This document shows positions 60,948 through 64,000 of a DNA stretch of 64,000 nt, piece by piece. A program made the position numbers and the translations under genes. The stretch's first letter is position 1; each line of letters begins with the position of its first letter. The DNA is from Hoeflea sp. YIM 152468 (GTDB lineage Bacteria; Pseudomonadota; Alphaproteobacteria; Rhizobiales; Rhizobiaceae), in contig NZ_JARGET010000011.1 in assembly GCF_029210485.1 (NCBI RefSeq), positions 248,001-312,000 of the forward strand. The letters run 5' to 3'. Below the pieces are notes generated by a model, which was not told where the DNA came from, made no database searches, and was given only the letters and a program-made list of their open reading frames with translations.

Positions 60948-61625
60948 GTGACATCACGATCAACAGACCTTTCCGCCACCAGCAAGCCCGGTGACCAGAC
61001 CCGCACGGCACTGCTGATGGCCGGCATCAAACTGTTTGGCACCAAGGGGTTTGAGGCAACCTCAACCCGTGAGATCGCCGCTGCAGCGCAAGCCAACATC
61101 GCCTCCATCGCCTATCATTTCGGTGGCAAGGAGGGGCTGAGGGTCGCCTGCGCCGAGATGATTGGCAGCCGTATCCAGAGTGTTGTCGGTCCGGCGCTGA
61201 GTGCGCTTGATCCGAAAGGTGACCCGGCTCAGGCGCAGGCTGCCTTCGAACGGGTCATCATGGGGATTGCCGATTTCATGCTGGGGCAGATCGAGGCCCG
61301 CGACATTGCCAGCTTCATGGTGCGGGAAATGGGTTCGGCGGGGGCAGTGTTCGACAAGGTTTATGCCGATTTCATCGAGCCGGTGCATTCCAGCCTTTGC
61401 GATCTTCTCGGGCTGGCCACCGGCCAGGACCCGGAGAGTGACCTGATCCGGATTGGCACCTTCAGCATTGCGGGTCAGGTCGTTTATTTTCGCATCGGGC
61501 ACGTGATCGTTGCCAGGCGGATGGATTGGAAGGAGGTCGGGCCGAATGAGGTGGAGGCGATCAAGGCCGTGCTCCTGGGGAATATTCGCGCGTTTGTTGC
61601 CACTCACAGGAAGGAACAGTCATGA
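60948..61625 (+). CDS. TetR family regulator, CecR (YbiH)-like
   Basis: This 225-residue protein has the TetR HTH (M-A-G-I-K-L-F-G-T-K-G-F-E-A-T-S-T-R-E-I) and I-A-Y-H-F-G-G-K-E-G, followed by a C-terminal domain of the CecR type (F-M-V-R-E-M, E-P-V-H). E. coli cecR (ybiH) precedes ybhGFSR, a membrane-fusion/ABC export system, and the same gene order occurs here. GTG start with GGAG seven bases ahead. The final TGA overlaps the next gene by four bases. Confidence 0.88.
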   Translation: MTSRSTDLSATSKPGDQTRTALLMAGIKLFGTKGFEATSTREIAAAAQANIASIAYHFGGKEGLRVACAEMIGSRIQSVVGPALSALDPKGDPAQAQAAFERVIMGIADFMLGQIEARDIASFMVREMGSAGAVFDKVYADFIEPVHSSLCDLLGLATGQDPESDLIRIGTFSIAGQVVYFRIGHVIVARRMDWKEVGPNEVEAIKAVLLGNIRAFVATHRKEQS

Positions 61626-62575
61626 GCTCGCTGGTTTGCGCGATACCGCTGATTTCGGCGCTGTTTTCAGCATGCCTGGGCGCGGGTCCGCTGGCGGTGG
61701 GCTATGTCGAGGGTGAGTATGTGCTGGTGGCGCCGATCGAGACGGCCCAGATCGTCGAGATCAGTGTCCGGCGCGGCGACCAGATCACCGCCGGACAGGC
61801 GCTTGGCCGGCTGGAGCGGCGTGACGCCGAGATCGCCGTCGCCCAGGCCGAAGCCGGACTGGCCCTGGCCGAGAGCCAGCTTGCCAATCTGCAACAGGGC
61901 AGACGGCCCGAAGAGATTGCCAGCATCACCGCAGCGCTCAGATCCGCTCAAGCCCAGGCTGCAGAGGCCGAACGGGTCAGACAGCGGCAGGCGGATTTGT
62001 TGAAACAAGGAATATCAACCCAGGCCAGCTATGATTCCGCGTCCACCGCGTTGGAACTGGCTCAGGCAAAGGTGTCGGAACTCGAGGCCAATCTGGCCGT
62101 GGCCCGGTTGCCGGCGCGCGCCAACGAGATCAAGGCAGCACAGGCAGCCGTCGATCAGGCCGAGGCGGTCCTCGAATCCACCGCCTGGCGGTTGTCCAAA
62201 CGGACATTGTCGGTGCCGCTGCCGGGGGTGGTGTCCGACATCATCCGCAACGCCGGCGAGGTGGCCGGGCCGCAGGCGCCGGTGTTGTCGGTGCTGCCCG
62301 ATGGTGCGCGCAAGCTCAGGGTCTACGTGCCTGAACCGGCGCTGTCGACCATCCAGGTGGGCACTTCGCTGCTGGTGCATTGCGATGGTTGCGGCGAGGG
62401 GATGCGGGCGACGGTGAGCTATATCTCGTCCGATCCGGAGTTCACCCCGCCGGTGATCTACTCGCTCGAGAACAGGCAGAAGCTGGTGTATCTCGTCGAA
62501 GCGCGGCCGGACGACGACGCCCGGGCGCTGGTGCCGGGGCAGATTGTCGATGTCGATCTCGAAAGCGGGCAATGA
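61622..62575 (+). CDS. HlyD/YbhG family membrane fusion protein
   Basis: This 317-residue periplasmic adaptor has an N-terminal hydrophobic anchor, a biotinyl-lipoyl-like barrel (V-R-R-G-D-Q-I-T-A-G-Q-A-L) and a long coiled-coil hairpin (residues 70-190; A-E-S-Q-L-A-N-L-Q-Q-G ... K-V-S-E-L-E-A-N-L). A closing barrel ends at V-P-G-Q-I-V-D-V-D. It links the ABC exporter to an outer-membrane channel. The cysteine in F-S-A-C-L-G could be a poor lipobox. Confidence 0.88.
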   Translation: MSSLVCAIPLISALFSACLGAGPLAVGYVEGEYVLVAPIETAQIVEISVRRGDQITAGQALGRLERRDAEIAVAQAEAGLALAESQLANLQQGRRPEEIASITAALRSAQAQAAEAERVRQRQADLLKQGISTQASYDSASTALELAQAKVSELEANLAVARLPARANEIKAAQAAVDQAEAVLESTAWRLSKRTLSVPLPGVVSDIIRNAGEVAGPQAPVLSVLPDGARKLRVYVPEPALSTIQVGTSLLVHCDGCGEGMRATVSYISSDPEFTPPVIYSLENRQKLVYLVEARPDDDARALVPGQIVDVDLESGQ

Positions 62576-63492
62576 TGAACGTGATCGAGGTCAGCGGACT
62601 GGTCAAGCGGTTCGGCGACAAGACCGTTGTCGACCATGTGTCGATGCAGGTGGCGGAAGGCGAAATCTCCGGCTTTCTCGGGCCCAACGGGTCAGGCAAG
62701 ACCACCACGATAAGGGTGATGTGCGGGTTGCTGACACCGGACGAGGGTGAAGGCCGGGTGCTGGGCCATGACATTCGCACCGAGGGGCGGTTGATCAAGC
62801 GCAATGTCGGCTACATGACGCAGAAGTTCTCGTTTTACGAGGATCTGTCGATTGAGGAAAATCTGACGTTTGTCGCGCGGCTTTATGATCTTGATCCGGT
62901 GTCGTCGGTTGTGCGCGACACCTTGGAGGATCTCGGCTTGTCGTCGCGCAAGAATCAGATGGCGGGCACGCTGTCGGGCGGCTGGAAGCAGCGGCTGGCC
63001 CTTGCTGCCTGCATCATGCACAAGCCGAAGCTGTTGTTGCTGGACGAGCCGACCGCCGGGGTTGACCCGAAGGCGCGGCGCGAATTCTGGGACGAGATCC
63101 ACATGCGTGCCAGCGCCGGCCTGACCGTGCTGGTCTCGACCCATTACATGGACGAGGCCGAGCGCTGCCACCGCATCCACTACATTTCCTATGGCAAGCT
63201 TCTGGCCAGCGGTACGGTGAGCGAGGTGATCCGCGATGCGGCGTTGACCACGTTCATTCTTGAAGGCGGGCGCCTCACCGAGGCGGCGCGCATGCTTGAG
63301 CGCATGGACGGTGTCGATCAGGTGGCGCCGTTCGGTCTGACGCTGCATGTCGTCGGCACCAACATGGAGAGGCTGCAGGCTGCCGTATCGCAAGCGGCCG
63401 GACAAACCGGGGCCAGCTTCCGGCAGGATAAAACCAGTCTGGAGGATGTGTTCATCCAGTTCATGGGCAAGTCGACGGACAATATGGCATGA
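62572..63492 (+). CDS. ABC transporter ATP-binding protein, YbhF-like
   Basis: This 306-residue ATPase has Walker A G-P-N-G-S-G-K-T (37-44), a Q-loop at T-Q-K-F, signature L134-S-G-G-W-K-Q-R-L and Walker B L-L-L-L-D158-E-P with S-T-H-Y-M-D-E-A. The E. coli YbhF has two ATPase modules; this is a single module and so probably works as a dimer. It overlaps both neighbours by four bases. Confidence 0.9.
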   Translation: MMNVIEVSGLVKRFGDKTVVDHVSMQVAEGEISGFLGPNGSGKTTTIRVMCGLLTPDEGEGRVLGHDIRTEGRLIKRNVGYMTQKFSFYEDLSIEENLTFVARLYDLDPVSSVVRDTLEDLGLSSRKNQMAGTLSGGWKQRLALAACIMHKPKLLLLDEPTAGVDPKARREFWDEIHMRASAGLTVLVSTHYMDEAERCHRIHYISYGKLLASGTVSEVIRDAALTTFILEGGRLTEAARMLERMDGVDQVAPFGLTLHVVGTNMERLQAAVSQAAGQTGASFRQDKTSLEDVFIQFMGKSTDNMA

Positions 63493-64000
63493 GCGCGCTG
63501 TTTTCCTTGAGGCGGTTGTGGGCGATCATTGCCAAGGAGAGCATCCAGATGCGGCGCGACCGCATCACCTTTGCGATGATGCTGGGGGTGCCGCTGATGC
63601 AGCTGGTGCTGTTCGGCTTTGCCATCAACAATGACCCGAAAGGGCTGCCGGCGGCGCTGGTCACCACCAGTCAGGATCCTTACACCCGCGCCATGGTCTC
63701 GGCGATGGAGAACACCGGCTATTACCGGTTCGACCATGTGGTGGCGAGTGCCGCCGAGGCCGAGCGGCTGATTCGTTCGGGCACGGTGTCGTTTGTCGTT
63801 ACCGTGCCATCGGATTTTGCCCGGCGGGTGCAGCGCGGCGACCATCCGCAGATTCTGATCGAGGCCGATGCCACCGATCCTTCGGTGGCATCGGGGGCGA
63901 TTTCAACGCTTGGCACGGTGGCGGCGCAGGCGCTGTTGCGCGCCCAGTCGGCCGAAGCACTGGCGGCCCGGCAATCGACAGCCGCGCTCGAAGTGGTGGT
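63489..64000 (+). CDS. ABC-2 type permease, YbhS-like, 3' end cut by window
   Basis: The 170 visible residues give an N-terminal cytosolic stretch (L-W-A-I-I-A-K-E-S-I-Q-M-R-R-D-R), the first membrane helix (M-L-G-V-P-L-M-Q-L-V-L-F-G-F) and the start of a large periplasmic domain (V-T-V-P-S-D-F-A-R-R-V). This is the ABC-2/YbhS layout. The gene begins four bases inside the ATPase gene and runs off the right edge. Confidence 0.88.
   Translation, partial: MSALFSLRRLWAIIAKESIQMRRDRITFAMMLGVPLMQLVLFGFAINNDPKGLPAALVTTSQDPYTRAMVSAMENTGYYRFDHVVASAAEAERLIRSGTVSFVVTVPSDFARRVQRGDHPQILIEADATDPSVASGAISTLGTVAAQALLRAQSAEALAARQSTAALEVV

Noticed and set aside
1-64000. CRISPR arrays, prophage or insertion sequences
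   Set aside because: No regularly spaced repeats, cas-like genes, transposases, integrases or phage structural genes were seen.

Overview
The window looks like a chromosomal segment from an alphaproteobacterium of the order Rhizobiales, probably a free-living or marine Hoeflea/Phyllobacteriaceae-type organism. The reasons are a ccoGHIS (fixGHIS) cluster behind a perfect FixK/FNR box, phasins, heterotetrameric-type sarcosine oxidase, a DUF1127 protein, a TAXI-type TRAP transporter with a DUF1850 partner, and uniformly GC-rich coding with ATGA stop/start overlaps. The genus is an inference. No rRNA, tRNA, CRISPR array, phage or transposase gene was seen. Both ends cut a gene: a HupE/UreJ-like protein at the left and an ABC-2 permease at the right.

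Layout. 1-5.5 kb: HupE-like tail, then ccoG-ccoH-ccoI-ccoS for assembly of cbb3 oxidase. 5.8-13.1 kb: 6-phosphogluconate dehydrogenase, a MarR regulator divergent from a D-lyxose-isomerase-family enzyme, a stand-alone LuxR-type HTH protein, an AraC regulator, a PAS protein, glutaryl-CoA dehydrogenase and an OsmC peroxidase. 13.3-16.4 kb: an AT-richer island with an EcoRII/Dcm-type restriction-modification operon (methyltransferase, vsr, endonuclease) on the minus strand. 16.6-21.7 kb: sarcosine oxidase soxB-soxD-soxA, in which soxA is fused in frame to soxG. 22-34.4 kb: an esterase, an acetyltransferase, two phasins, an ornithine-cyclodeaminase-family enzyme, a diguanylate cyclase, an SLC13 carrier, two poorly known proteins, a DUF938 methyltransferase, a SARP/TPR regulator and a DUF1127 protein.

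34.7-39.0 kb: an Fe(II)/2-oxoglutarate oxygenase related to the free-amino-acid oxygenases of the BesD/HalD family, a LysR regulator and D-amino-acid dehydrogenase, followed by a Phd/VapC-type toxin-antitoxin pair bracketed by two copies of the dadA 3' end. 39.2-42.4 kb: a frameshifted dienelactone hydrolase divergent from a secreted intradiol-dioxygenase-like protein plus a haem-type membrane protein, and an EamA transporter. 42.8-46.6 kb: a fatty/aromatic acyl-CoA block (fused hydratase/3-hydroxyacyl-CoA dehydrogenase, PaaG-like isomerase, TetR). 46.6-50.2 kb: TVP38 protein, SDR, Crp/Fnr regulator, and an SRPBCC-ArsR-VOC operon.

50.5-56.5 kb: TAXI TRAP transporter with DUF1850, a DUF3422 membrane protein and an (R)-amine-transaminase-like enzyme. 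56.8-60.8 kb: a tightly overlapping four-gene operon (flavin monooxygenase, bile-acid/sodium-symporter-type carrier, two SDRs) behind a perfect TetR-type palindrome; this is the best candidate for an undescribed pathway here. 60.9-64 kb: a CecR-like TetR regulator with a 28-base operator, driving a YbhGFS-like efflux ABC system that runs off the window.

The clearest oddities are the soxA-soxG fusion with a preserved internal ribosome binding site, the dadA tail duplication around the toxin-antitoxin module, the poly-A frameshift in the hydrolase gene, and a 16-base motif shared by the phasin and acetyltransferase promoters.
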